A stretch of DNA of 64,000 bases. Origin: an uncultured Phycicoccus sp. (GTDB lineage Bacteria > Actinomycetota > Actinomycetes > Actinomycetales > Dermatophilaceae). The number at the start of each line of letters is the position of its first letter. Within the stretch, counting starts at the first letter, position 1. Positions 1-8,400 of this stretch are shown in pieces. The notes under the pieces are model-generated. The model did not search any database. It was not told the DNA's origin and was given only the letters and a program-made list of their open reading frames with translations. Location of the stretch: contig NZ_CANLZR010000003.1 of NCBI RefSeq assembly GCF_947495705.1, forward strand, positions 310,001 to 374,000. Reading direction: 5' to 3'. The position numbers and the translations under genes are program-made.

Positions 1-251
1 TGCAGGCGATCCGGGACGTCACCCGCGACTCCACGACCCTGCGCGTGGAGCGGGTCCACGGCTTCGGGGCCGACTACGCCGAGACGCTGCGTCGCTGGCG
101 CCACACGTTCAACGCCGAGTGGCCCCAGATCCAGGGGCACGGCTTCGACGAGACCTTCCGTCGGATGTGGGAGTTCTACCTCGCGTACTGTGAGGCGGGC
201 TTCGCGACGGGGTACTTGGACGTCGCCCAGATCCGCTTCACCAGGAGGTAA
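1..251 (+). CDS. Cyclopropane-fatty-acyl-phospholipid synthase family methyltransferase, C-terminal end (partial)
   Basis: Only the last 83 codons are inside the window; the gene begins upstream of base 1 and reads in the frame starting at base 3. The end matches the C-terminus of the CFA/mycolic acid cyclopropane synthase family, SAM-dependent methyltransferases that modify acyl chains of membrane phospholipids: YAETLRRW, FRRMWEFYLAYCEAGF and a final Asp-Val-Ala-Gln segment are typical. The catalytic core lies outside. The next gene follows after 7 bases with its Shine-Dalgarno overlapping this stop region, so the two are likely cotranscribed. The lipid modification made (cyclopropane ring or methyl branch) cannot be told from this fragment. 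Confidence 0.85.
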   Translation, partial: QAIRDVTRDSTTLRVERVHGFGADYAETLRRWRHTFNAEWPQIQGHGFDETFRRMWEFYLAYCEAGFATGYLDVAQIRFTRR

Positions 252-258
252 GGCCCGT

Positions 259-690
259 ATGACGACGACCGTCGAACGCACGATCCACACCGCGACCGCC
301 CCCGAGGTCGTCTTCCCCTACCTCGTCGACTTCCGCAACGCCACCGAGTGGGACGCGGGCACCGTGTCCTGCGAGCGGGTGTCCGGTGACGGCGGCCCCG
401 GGACGGTGTACAAGAACGTGTCGACCTTCGCCGGCAACACCGTCGAGCTCGAGTACACGACCGAGAAGGTCGCCGAGCCCGAGTTCGTCATCGTGGGGCG
501 CAACAAGTCGACGACGAGCCGCGACACCATCACGGTCCGCCCCGACGGCAGCGGGTCGCTGGTCACGTACCGCGCCGACTTCGAGTTCACCGGGCCCGCG
601 CGCTTCCTCGGTCCGATCATGACGCCGCTGCTCGAGCGCCTCGGCGACCGGACGGCCACCCAGCTCACAGAGGCTCTGGACCGCCGGTGA
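259..690 (+). CDS. SRPBCC-family (polyketide cyclase/START-like) protein
   Basis: A 143-aa protein with the N-terminal pattern of the SRPBCC helix-grip fold: VERTIHTATAPEVVFPYLVD, then a hydrophobic-cavity beta sheet and a C-terminal helix (LERLGDRTATQLTEAL). Members bind small hydrophobic ligands; the ligand is unknown here. The ATG at 259 is chosen over upstream in-frame starts because AGGAGG lies at 243-248, ten bases before it, and because earlier starts would run into the preceding gene. Its stop overlaps the GTG of the next gene by four bases (GTGA), so it sits in an operon with a CFA-type methyltransferase and an NAD(P)H-binding protein, which suggests a role in lipid modification by inference only. 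Confidence 0.8.
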   Translation: MTTTVERTIHTATAPEVVFPYLVDFRNATEWDAGTVSCERVSGDGGPGTVYKNVSTFAGNTVELEYTTEKVAEPEFVIVGRNKSTTSRDTITVRPDGSGSLVTYRADFEFTGPARFLGPIMTPLLERLGDRTATQLTEALDRR

Positions 691-1712
691 GCCAGCGTCG
701 CGGCGAGGGCCGCCGAGCACTGGTCACCGGGGTGACCGGCTACATCGGGTCCCGGCTCGTCCCCGCGCTGCTCGACGAGGGGTGGACGGTGCGGGTCCTC
801 ACCCGGGACGCCGCGAAGCTCAGCGGCCGGGCGTGGCTCGACCGGGCGGAGGTGGTCGAGGGTGACGCGACGTCCCGCGCGACCCTCGCCGAGGCCCTCG
901 ACGGCGTCGACGTCGCCTACTACCTGCTGCACTCGATGGACTCCGAGGGCGGCTTCGTCGAGCGCGACCGGGAGATGGCGCAGGGCTTCGGCCGCGCCGC
1001 CTACGAGGCCGAGGTCGGCCGGATCGTCTACCTGTCCGGGCTGCACCCGCGGGCGGAGCGGCTCAGCGACCACCTGGCCTCCCGGGTCGAGGTCGGTGAC
1101 CTTCTCATGGCCAGCGGTGTCCCGACGGCCGTGCTGCAGGCGGCGATCATCCTCGGGTCGGGGTCGGCGTCCTTCGAGATGCTCCGGCACCTCACCTCGC
1201 GGCTGCCCGTCATGGTCGCGCCCAAGTGGCTCGGCAACCGCATCCAGCCGATCGCCGTCCGCGACGTGCTCCACTACCTCGTCGGCGCCGCCGACCTGCC
1301 GCCCGAGGTCAACCGGACCCTCGACATCGGCGGCCCCGAGGTCCTCACCTACAGCGAGATGATCCTGCGGTTCGCGCGCCTGGCGGGCCTGATGCGCCGC
1401 ACCATCCTCACCGTCCCGGTCCTCACCCCGCGGCTGGCCAGCGAGTGGGTCGGGTTCGTCACGCCGGTGCCCACCGGCCTCGCCAAGCCGCTCGTCGAGA
1501 GCCTGCTCCACGAGGTCGTGTGCGAGGAGTCGGACATCGACGACCTCGTCGGTCCCCCGCCCGGCGGCGCCCTCGGGTTCGACCGGGCCGTGACCGACGC
1601 GATCGCCGGCGACGACGCGGACCCGCGCCCCGAGCCCGGCACCGTCGACCCCGCCCACGTCACCGCCGCTGACCCCGACTGGGCCGGAGGCGGCCGCGCG
1701 GCGGGCTCGTGA
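687..1712 (+). CDS. NAD(P)H-binding, NmrA/SDR-like epimerase family protein
   Basis: 341 aa. The N-terminus carries a Rossmann dinucleotide fold with the motif GVTGYIGSRLVPALLDEGW, followed by the extended/atypical SDR pattern: a YYLLHSM segment and a VYLSGLHP strand. A second half (about residues 190-330) resembles the region found in NAD(P)H-binding proteins annotated as NmrA-like or DUF2867-linked, but the DUF2867 (SRPBCC-like) C-terminal domain that often follows is absent; the separate SRPBCC gene just upstream may supply that function (inference). The GTG start overlaps the upstream stop by four bases. The C-terminal 40 residues are Asp/Pro rich and probably disordered. Substrate unknown. 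Confidence 0.78.
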   Translation: MSQRRGEGRRALVTGVTGYIGSRLVPALLDEGWTVRVLTRDAAKLSGRAWLDRAEVVEGDATSRATLAEALDGVDVAYYLLHSMDSEGGFVERDREMAQGFGRAAYEAEVGRIVYLSGLHPRAERLSDHLASRVEVGDLLMASGVPTAVLQAAIILGSGSASFEMLRHLTSRLPVMVAPKWLGNRIQPIAVRDVLHYLVGAADLPPEVNRTLDIGGPEVLTYSEMILRFARLAGLMRRTILTVPVLTPRLASEWVGFVTPVPTGLAKPLVESLLHEVVCEESDIDDLVGPPPGGALGFDRAVTDAIAGDDADPRPEPGTVDPAHVTAADPDWAGGGRAAGS

Positions 1713-1731
1713 CGCCGCCACCGGGGCGCCG

Positions 1732-2463
1732 GTGGGTGCGGTGAACCCTGTCCGCGAGCTCCGCGCGTTCATCCGGGCCGCCCTCGTCGTGCCGGTGCCG
1801 CGCGACCACACCGAGCCGGACTGGGCGTTCAAACGGCGCCGGATCGTCGCGGTCGCCACCCTGCTCGTCGGGGCGGGCTTGCTGGCCTGGGCGCTGCGGA
1901 TCGAGCCCGGCGACCCGATGTTCTACGTCGCCACCTTCGCGCTCGCCGGGGTCTGGGCCGTCGGCGCGTTCGCCTCCGGCCCGCTGCACCTCGGGCGGGC
2001 GCACACCCGCGACGGCGACGGGCACAGCCGCGCGGTCGTCCAGTCCCTCGCGCTCGGGGCCATGCTGCTGATGCTGTTCCTCGCCGGCGCGGTCGTCGTC
2101 GCGCAGATCCCGGTGCTCCGCGACCCGGTCGAGGAGCTGCTCGACCACGCGGAGTTCGGGTCGCTGGGCATCGTCGCGGTCGCGACGTTCGTCAACGGGA
2201 TCGCCGAGGAGCTGTACTTCCGGGGTGCCCTGTACGCCGGGGTCGGGCGGCGCCACGGCGTGGCCGTGACGACCGTCGTGTACGCGCTGGTCACCGCGGC
2301 GTCCGGCATCCCGCTGCTCGTGTTCGCCGCGGCCGTCGTCGGGCTCGTCGTCGGGCTCCAGCGCCGTGTCACCGGGGGCATCCTCGGGCCGGTCGTCACC
2401 CACCTGACCTGGTCGCTCGGGATGCTCTTCCTCCTGCCCCCCGTCCTCGACCGGCTCAGCTGA
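1732..2463 (+). CDS. CPBP-family intramembrane metalloprotease
   Basis: 243 aa with about six hydrophobic segments. The CPBP (Abi/CAAX protease-like) signature EELYFRGALYAG is present near residue 162, supplying the paired glutamates and the Arg of the EExxxR motif; a later helix holds VVTHLTWSLGM, with a His typical of motif 3. These enzymes cleave membrane substrates or act in bacteriocin immunity; the target here is unknown. The start is uncertain: GTG at 1732 and GTG at 1741 are both in frame with weak upstream G-rich sequence. It follows the NAD(P)H-binding gene after 19 bases and is followed by the photolyase gene after 10 bases. Confidence 0.78.
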   Translation: MGAVNPVRELRAFIRAALVVPVPRDHTEPDWAFKRRRIVAVATLLVGAGLLAWALRIEPGDPMFYVATFALAGVWAVGAFASGPLHLGRAHTRDGDGHSRAVVQSLALGAMLLMLFLAGAVVVAQIPVLRDPVEELLDHAEFGSLGIVAVATFVNGIAEELYFRGALYAGVGRRHGVAVTTVVYALVTAASGIPLLVFAAAVVGLVVGLQRRVTGGILGPVVTHLTWSLGMLFLLPPVLDRLS

Positions 2464-2473
2464 GGGATCCGCG

Positions 2474-3841
2474 ATGACCTCCGTGCTCTGGCTCCGCCGC
2501 GACCTGCGTCGTCGTGACCACCCCGCGCTGCTCGCCGCCCGCGACGCCGCCGACGGTGGCGACCTCGTCGTCGTCTTCGTCGTCGACCCGGCGCTGTGGG
2601 ACGGCGGCGGGCCGGTGCGGCGGGCCTGGCTCGCCGCCAACCTGCGGGCCCTCGACGACGCCCTCGACGGCAACCTCACCCTGCTGCACGGTGACCCCCG
2701 ACGCGTCCTGCCCGCGCTGGCCGCCCGGGTCTCCGCCTCCTCGGTCCACGTCTCGCGCGAGACGACCCCGTCGGGCGCACGCCGCGACGAGGCCGTGAGC
2801 GCCCGGCTGGCGGCGGACGGCGTCGAGTGGGTGCCGACCGGCACGCCCTACGCCGTCGGGCCGGGGCTCGTGACGAACGGGTCGGGGGACCCGTACAAGG
2901 TGTTCACGCCGTTCGCGCAGGCCTGGCGGAGCCACGGGTGGCCCGAGCCGGCCGCCACCCCCCGGGAGCTGCCGCTTCGCCACGCGCGCAACGACGCCGA
3001 CGCCACGTCCGCGCTCGACGCCGCGCTGTCCGCGCCCGACCTGCCCGAGCTGCCCGAGCCGGGGGAGGATGCGGCACTGCGCCGGTTCCGCCGGTTCCGG
3101 GACGACCACCTCGACGACTACGACGACGCGCGCAACCTCCCCGCCGTCGACGGCACCTCGCGGATGTCGCCCTATCTCAAGCTCGGGGTCGTGCACCCGC
3201 GCACCCTGCTCGCCGACCTCGCGGACCGCCGCGGTGCGGGCGTCGAGACGTTCCGCGACGAGCTGGCGTGGCGGGAGTTCTACGCCGACGTCCTGCACCA
3301 CAATCCCGGCAGCGCCTGGCAGGACCTGCGGCCGGCGCTGGCGCGGATGCGGTATGACGAGCCGGAGGACGGCATCGAGGCCTGGAAGCGCGGCGAGACC
3401 GGCTACCCGATGGTCGACGCCGGGATGCGTCAGCTGCTCGCCGAGGGGTGGATGCACAACCGGGTCCGGATGATCACCGCGAGCTTCCTCACCAAGGACC
3501 TGCACGTCTGGTGGCCGGTGGGGGCACGGCACTTCCTCGACCACCTCGTCGACGGCGACCTCGCGTCCAACAACCACGGCTGGCAGTGGGTGGCGGGGAC
3601 CGGCACCGACGCCTCGCCCTACTTCCGGGTGTTCAACCCCGTGACCCAGGGTGAGAAGTTCGACCCCGACGGCGAGTACGTCCGGCGCTGGGTGCCCGAG
3701 CTGCGGCACCTGGCCGGGAAGGCCGCGCACCAGCCCTGGGAGCACGACGACGGGTACGCCCACGGGTACCCACGGCGGATCGTCGACCACGCCGAGGAGC
3801 GCCGCGAGGCCCTGGACCGGCTCGACGCCACGAAACGCTGA
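2474..3841 (+). CDS. phr: Deoxyribodipyrimidine photo-lyase
   Basis: 455 aa, normal length for a class I photolyase, the flavoenzyme that uses blue light to split cyclobutane pyrimidine dimers. The N-terminal photolyase domain starts SVLWLRRDLRRRDHPALLAA. The FAD-binding domain holds WREFYADVLHHNP, GYPMVDAGMRQL, WMHNRVRM and the near-invariant NNHGWQWVAGTGTDASPYFR stretch, with family-conserved Trp and Asn residues visible. The ATG at 2474 is 10 bases after the CPBP gene, so cotranscription is likely. DNA photolyase and cryptochrome share this fold; the complete FAD/DNA-binding motif set favours photolyase. The stop is directly followed by the 43-bp repeat array. Confidence 0.93.
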   Translation: MTSVLWLRRDLRRRDHPALLAARDAADGGDLVVVFVVDPALWDGGGPVRRAWLAANLRALDDALDGNLTLLHGDPRRVLPALAARVSASSVHVSRETTPSGARRDEAVSARLAADGVEWVPTGTPYAVGPGLVTNGSGDPYKVFTPFAQAWRSHGWPEPAATPRELPLRHARNDADATSALDAALSAPDLPELPEPGEDAALRRFRRFRDDHLDDYDDARNLPAVDGTSRMSPYLKLGVVHPRTLLADLADRRGAGVETFRDELAWREFYADVLHHNPGSAWQDLRPALARMRYDEPEDGIEAWKRGETGYPMVDAGMRQLLAEGWMHNRVRMITASFLTKDLHVWWPVGARHFLDHLVDGDLASNNHGWQWVAGTGTDASPYFRVFNPVTQGEKFDPDGEYVRRWVPELRHLAGKAAHQPWEHDDGYAHGYPRRIVDHAEERREALDRLDATKR

Positions 3842-3844
3842 CCG

Positions 3845-4094
3845 CCCCCACATCGACCAATAGGTCACGCCAGGTACGCCCGGCCTGTCCCCACATCGAC
3901 CAATAGGGCACGCCAGGTACGCCCGGCCTGTCCCCATATCGACCAGTAGGTCACGTCAGGTACGCCCGGCCTGTCCCCACATCGACCAATAGGGCACGCC
4001 AGGTCCGGCCGTCGGTGTACCTGCAGCGACCTATTGGTCAGGTCAGGTACGGCCGGGGTGTCCCTGCAGCGACCGATCGGTCAGGTCAGGGTCG
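3845..4094. repeat. Six-unit tandem repeat, 43-bp period, each with a GACC-N4-GGTC palindrome
   Basis: Between phr and terC the same unit recurs with its GACC at 3855, 3898, 3941, 3984, 4028 and 4071, so spacing is 43, 43, 43, 44 and 43 bases. The cores are GACCAATAGGTC, GACCAATAGGGC, GACCAGTAGGTC, GACCAATAGGGC, GACCTATTGGTC and GACCGATCGGTC. Copies 5 and 6 are diverged elsewhere yet keep or perfect the palindrome, copy 6 being a perfect 12-bp palindrome. Each unit ends in a GGTACG(C/G)CCGG-type stretch, except copy 4. Units are contiguous without unique spacers, so this is not a CRISPR array. The 43-bp period is close to four helical turns. Confidence 0.9.
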
Positions 4095-4122
4095 ACGGGA
4101 GACAAACCTTCGACGAGTCGAC

Positions 4123-4152
4123 TTGGGCGACGGCGCCGGGCACCCGTATCAT
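4123..4152 (+). promoter_or_regulatory. Candidate sigma-A-type promoter for the terC leader
   Basis: TTGGGC at 4123-4128 and TATCAT at 4147-4152 are separated by 18 bases. A start near 4159 would place the transcript 5 prime end right at the putative riboswitch, which supports the call. It lies just downstream of the 43-bp repeat array. Confidence 0.5.
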
Positions 4153-4157
4153 CGTGC

Positions 4158-4284
4158 GGACGAGGGGAGTACTTCCCAAGCTCGTGCCGGTCAGTACGAG
4201 CGCCCCGTGGCGCTCCCGGTGCGGCGCCGCCCCGTGGCGGTGAAGGAGACCTCAGGACCAGTTTCACCGTGCCTGAGGAGTCTG
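4158..4284 (+). promoter_or_regulatory. Candidate yybP-ykoY (Mn2+) riboswitch upstream of terC
   Basis: The leader holds GGGGAGTA at 4164-4171, the hallmark of the yybP-ykoY family, which binds Mn2+ and is known to sit upstream of TerC-type exporters. Local hairpins are CTCGT/ACGAG (4181-4185 with 4196-4200), GCGCC/GGCGC (4200-4204 with 4209-4213) and CCGCC/GGCGG (4227-4231 with 4236-4240). GAGG (4162-4165) can pair with CCTC (4250-4253) to close the aptamer. The same CCTCAGG (4250-4256) can instead pair with CCTGAGG (4272-4278), which covers the ribosome site GAGGAG (4275-4280). The two pairings exclude each other, as in a translational on-switch. Family assignment is by eye. Confidence 0.7.
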
Positions 4285-5349
4285 ATGCCACCCGTCCCTG
4301 CCGTGTTCACGACCGGACACACCGCTACCGCCCAGGAGTCGATCGGGACGCCCGAGCTCTGGGCCATCACCATCGGTGCCGTCCTGCTGCTCTTCGCCGT
4401 CGACTTCGTCATCACCCGCAAGCCGCACGAGGTGTCGATGAAGGAGGCGGTCGGCTGGTCGTCCTTCTACATCGCCCTCCCGCTGACGTTCGGCCTCTAC
4501 ATCTGGAGCGAGTACGGCGGCGACCGGGGCGTCGAGTACTACACCGGGTACCTCGTCGAGAAGTCGCTCTCGGTCGACAACCTGTTCGTCTTCATGCTCC
4601 TGCTCACCGCGTTCGCCGTGCCCAAGGAGCTGCGCCAGCGCGTGCTGCTCATCGGCGTCGCCGGTGCCCTGATCCTGCGAGGCATCTTCATCGCGGCCGG
4701 CGCCCAGCTCATCGACATGTTCTCGTGGACCTTCCTGCTCTTCGGCGCGATCCTGCTCGTGACCGCGGTCAAGGTCCTCCGGGACGCCCTGTCGGACGGG
4801 GACCAGCACGTCGACATCGGAGCCCTGCGCACGGTCCGGCTGCTCCGGCGGTTCCGGCCCGTCACGGATGACTACCGCGGCCCCCAGATGACGGTCGTCG
4901 AGAACGGCAGGAGGGCGCTGACCCCCCTCGCTTTGGTGACCGTCGCGATCCTCGGCACCGACGTCGTCTTCGCCGTCGACTCCGTGCCGGCGGTCTTCGG
5001 GATCACCGGGGACGCGTACCTCGTCTTCGTGACCAACGCCTTCGCCCTGCTCGGGCTGCGGGCCCTGTACTTCGTCCTCGAGGGGCTGCTCGGGGCCCTG
5101 GCCCACCTCGGCCACGGGCTCGCCGCGATCCTCGCCTTCATCGGGGTCAAGCTCGTCCTGCACTGGGCGCACGGCATCTGGGAGGCCGTCCCGGTCGTGC
5201 CGACCCTCGCCTCCCTCGCCGTCATCGTCGGCATCCTCGGGGTCGTCACGGCCACGAGCCTGGTGGCCAAGCGCCGGGAGGAGGCCCGCCGGGCGGTCGA
5301 GGCGGACGCCGCGGCACGCCGCGAGGCGGTTGAGTCCGAGCTGTCCTGA
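4285..5349 (+). CDS. TerC-family integral membrane protein, probable Mn2+ exporter
   Basis: 354 aa, about eight to nine membrane helices. TerC features are clear: TPELWAITIGAVLLLFAVDF near the N-terminus, YYTGYLVEKSLSVDNLFVF with the conserved Asp-Asn pair, TDVVFAVDSVPAVFGIT with the second acidic site, and FAFLGLRALYF-like residues after it. TerC/Alx proteins export Mn2+ and some are linked to tellurite resistance or to loading of exoenzymes with Mn2+. The ATG at 4285 is chosen because it follows GAGGAG and aligns with the usual TerC N-terminus; the longer open frame upstream runs through the riboswitch and repeats. Regulation is probably by the Mn2+ riboswitch. A strong hairpin follows the stop. 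Confidence 0.9.
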   Translation: MPPVPAVFTTGHTATAQESIGTPELWAITIGAVLLLFAVDFVITRKPHEVSMKEAVGWSSFYIALPLTFGLYIWSEYGGDRGVEYYTGYLVEKSLSVDNLFVFMLLLTAFAVPKELRQRVLLIGVAGALILRGIFIAAGAQLIDMFSWTFLLFGAILLVTAVKVLRDALSDGDQHVDIGALRTVRLLRRFRPVTDDYRGPQMTVVENGRRALTPLALVTVAILGTDVVFAVDSVPAVFGITGDAYLVFVTNAFALLGLRALYFVLEGLLGALAHLGHGLAAILAFIGVKLVLHWAHGIWEAVPVVPTLASLAVIVGILGVVTATSLVAKRREEARRAVEADAAARREAVESELS

Positions 5350-5365
5350 CGCCTCCTGCACGACG

Positions 5366-5402
5366 ACGCGGGGCCGGGTCCGTGGTGGACCCGGCCCCGC
5401 GT
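5366..5402. terminator. Bidirectional terminator hairpin between terC and the Ig-repeat gene
   Basis: A perfect 16-bp inverted repeat (5366-5381 with 5387-5402, starting ACGCGGGGCC) around a 5-base loop GTGGT lies between two convergent genes. No long T-tract is present, as is common for actinobacterial terminators. Confidence 0.85.
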
Positions 5403-5413
5403 CGGTCACGGGG

Positions 5414-8400
5414 TCACTTCAGCTTGAAGTGCGCTGCGATCGTCGACCCGTCCTGGGCCGTCATCGTCACCTTGTAGCAGGCGCCGGCCTTCTTCGGGGT
5501 CTGCCAGTTCTGGATGAACTGGGTGCCCGTCGAGTCGTACCGCAGCGAGGTGCCGCCGGTGGTGGACAGCTCCTCGATGACATCCTCGGCCGCGCTCGTG
5601 CAGTTGACCGTGACGGCCGAGAAGCCCTTGACCATCGTGGTGGACGTCAGCTCCGTGGAGCCGCTGAACAGGCGGAACTTCAGCGGGACCGTGGAGCCAT
5701 TCTTCACGGTGTTCCAGACGGTCGCCGTGGAGGTGCCCATGTCGACCGGCTTGAAGAAGCCGCTCGTGGTCCAGGGAAGGATCTGGAACGTCGTCGAGCC
5801 GGTCGACCCGTCGTGGTTGGCGTCCCCGCCGTACGTCGCCCAGGCCGTTGCCGTGCCGACCGCGGTGTTGTCCGTGAACGTCACCGGGCTCACCGCGACG
5901 TCCAGCCCGCCGACGCCGGTCGCCCGAGCCGTGCAGGCCGGGGTGAGCGCGTAGCCCGCGAAGTACACCGGCGCGGTCGGGCACGTCACCGTGACCGTCG
6001 AGGGCGCCTTGGCGATGGTGAACTCCGTCGAGCCGGTGCTGCCGGTGTGGTTGGCGTCCCCGTCCCAGGCGGAATCGGCCTTGGCAGTACCCGCGTTGAC
6101 GTTGTCGGTGTAGGACACCGGGCGGGTGATGGGAGCCATGCCGGCGCCCGACGCCGTCGCAGTGCACGGCTGGATCGCCGAGCCCGTGAACACCTTTGCG
6201 CCGTTGCAGACGATGGCGATGCTGGACGGCGCCTGCGCGATGACGAAGGTCGTCGAGCCGGTGCTGCCGGTGTGGTTGCTGTCGCCGGCGAAGCTCGCGC
6301 TGGCGTGCGCGGTCCCCGCGTCGGTGTTGTCCGTGTACTCGACGACGAGCGACTCGTCGAGCGCGCCGGCGCCGGTCGCCTTGGCCGAGCACGGCGTGAG
6401 CGCCGAACCGGTATAGACGTGCGGCCCTGCGGTGCAGGTCACCGTCACCGACGAGGTCGCCTTGTCGATGACGAACGTTGTCGACGCGGACGAGCCGGTG
6501 TGGTTGACGTCGCCGTCCCAGGCGGCAGTGACCGAGGCGGTGCCCGCGTTCACGTTGTCGCTGTAGGACAGCTGGAGGATGACGGGAGACATCCCTGCAC
6601 CGCTCGCGGTGGCGCTGCACGGCTTGACCGCTGAGCCTGTGAAGGTCCTGTCACCGTCACAGATGAGGGTGACCGAGGACGGAGCCTTGTCGATGACGAA
6701 CGTCGCCGAGCCGGACCCGGGCTGGTGGTTCACGTCACCCGGGTAGGCGGCGCTTGCCGTGGCGGTGCCGGCGCCGGTGTTGTTCTCGTAGGACACGGGG
6801 ACCGACTGGTTCAGGCCGATGCCGGTGACCGTGGCGGTGCACGGTTCGTGGACGTCGCCGGTGTAGACGAACGGTCCGTCGTCGCAGGTCACGACGACGG
6901 TCGAGGTGGCCTTGGCGATCTCGACGGTGGCGGTGCCGCTCTGGTCGGTGTAGTTCCGTCCGCCGTCGAAGGACCAGTCGACCTCATAGGTGCCTGCAGC
7001 GGTGTAGGTGCCGCCGAGGTCGAGGCTGTCGGAGAGGTCCGCATCGTCAACGCCGGTGCACGAGCCGGTCAGGCCGTGCGCGTTGCCGTCGTACTTCCCG
7101 TCGAACCCGCTGATGACGCAGGTGGCGTCGGCCTGGCCGATGACGAACGTCTCCGAGTCCGAGCTCCCGTCGTGGTTGTCGCCGCCGGTGTAGCTCGCCG
7201 AGGCCGTGGCCTCACCCGCGTCGACGTTGTCCTGGTAGCTGACGCTCGGGGACTCGTTGAGCCCGCCGACGCCGGTCACGGAGGCCGAGCACGGCCGGAT
7301 CGGGTCGCCGGTGTAGACGAACGGACCGCTCGCGCAGGTGACCAGGGTGGTCGAGGTGGCCTTCGTGATGTCGAAGGTCGCCGAGCCGGAGTCACCGGTG
7401 TGGTTGGCGTCGCCGCCGTAGGTGGCGCTGGCGATAGCGGTGCCGACGACCTCATTGTCGGTGTAGCTGACCTCGAGGCCGTCCTCGGACAGCCCACCGG
7501 CACCGGTGACCGAGGCCGAGCAGGGCTCAATCCGGGCGCCGGTGTAGACCTCCGACGTCGGGCACGTCACCGTGACCGTCGACGGGGCCCTGTCGATCGC
7601 GAACTCGGCAGCGCCGCTGCCCGCCGTGTGGTTGGCGTCGCCGGCGTACGAAGCGCCGGCCGTTGCCGTGCCCGCGTCGATGTTGTCCGCGTAGTCGGCC
7701 TCGAGGGTCTCGTCGAGATCGCCGGCGCCGGTGACCCGGGCCGAGCACGGCTCGTGGGCCTGGCCGGTGTAGACGACGGACTCGGGGCAGTCGACCGTGA
7801 CGACGGACTCGGCCTGGTCGATGGTGAACGACGAAGCACCCGAGGACGCCCAGTAGTTCGCGCCGCCGGCGTAGGCCGCCGACACGTTGACCAACCCCGC
7901 GTCCACGTTGGCGGAGTACGCCGGGGTGAGGCTCTGCGAGAGCCCTGGACCCGTCGCTGTGGCAGTGCACGGGGTGAGGGCGGACCCGGTGTAGACGTGC
8001 GGCCCCGCGGCGCAGGTGACCGTCGTCGACGTCGTGGCCTTCGTGATCTTGAAGGAACCAGTCCCGAAGGAGGCCAGGTGGTTCGGCCCTCCGGCGTAGT
8101 CGGCGGTCGCGGTGGCGGTGCCCACGTTCGTGTTGGCCGTGTGGTCGACCGACACGGACTGGCTCAGCCCGCCCACCCCGGTGACCGTCGCGGTGCACGG
8201 CGTCTGGGGGGCTGCGGTGTAGGTCTCGGTGTCGGGGCACGTGACGGTGACGCTGCTCGGTGCCCGGGCGATGGTGACGGTCGCGGTCCCGGACTGGCTG
8301 GCGTAGTTCGTGCCGCCGTCGAAGGACCAGGGCACCGAGTGGGAGCCCGCGCTCGTGTGGGAGCCGCCGAGCGAGAGGCCGCTGGAGAGGTCCGACCCGC

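Noticed and set aside
318..1859. 513-aa minus-strand frame over the first operon
   Set aside because: Composition is that of an antisense shadow (Arg/Asp/Gly runs); the plus-strand genes have family motifs and overlapping start-stops.
2456..3937. 493-aa minus-strand frame opposite photolyase
   Set aside because: No motifs; the plus strand encodes a complete photolyase. Its upstream end simply runs into the tandem repeats.
3845..4094. Regularly spaced repeats as a CRISPR array
   Set aside because: Units are contiguous, with no unique spacers between conserved repeats, the period covers the whole unit, and no cas genes are near.
4015..4284. Longer TerC start at 4015
   Set aside because: It would code through tandem repeats, promoter and riboswitch; the ATG at 4285 follows GAGGAG and fits the family N-terminus.
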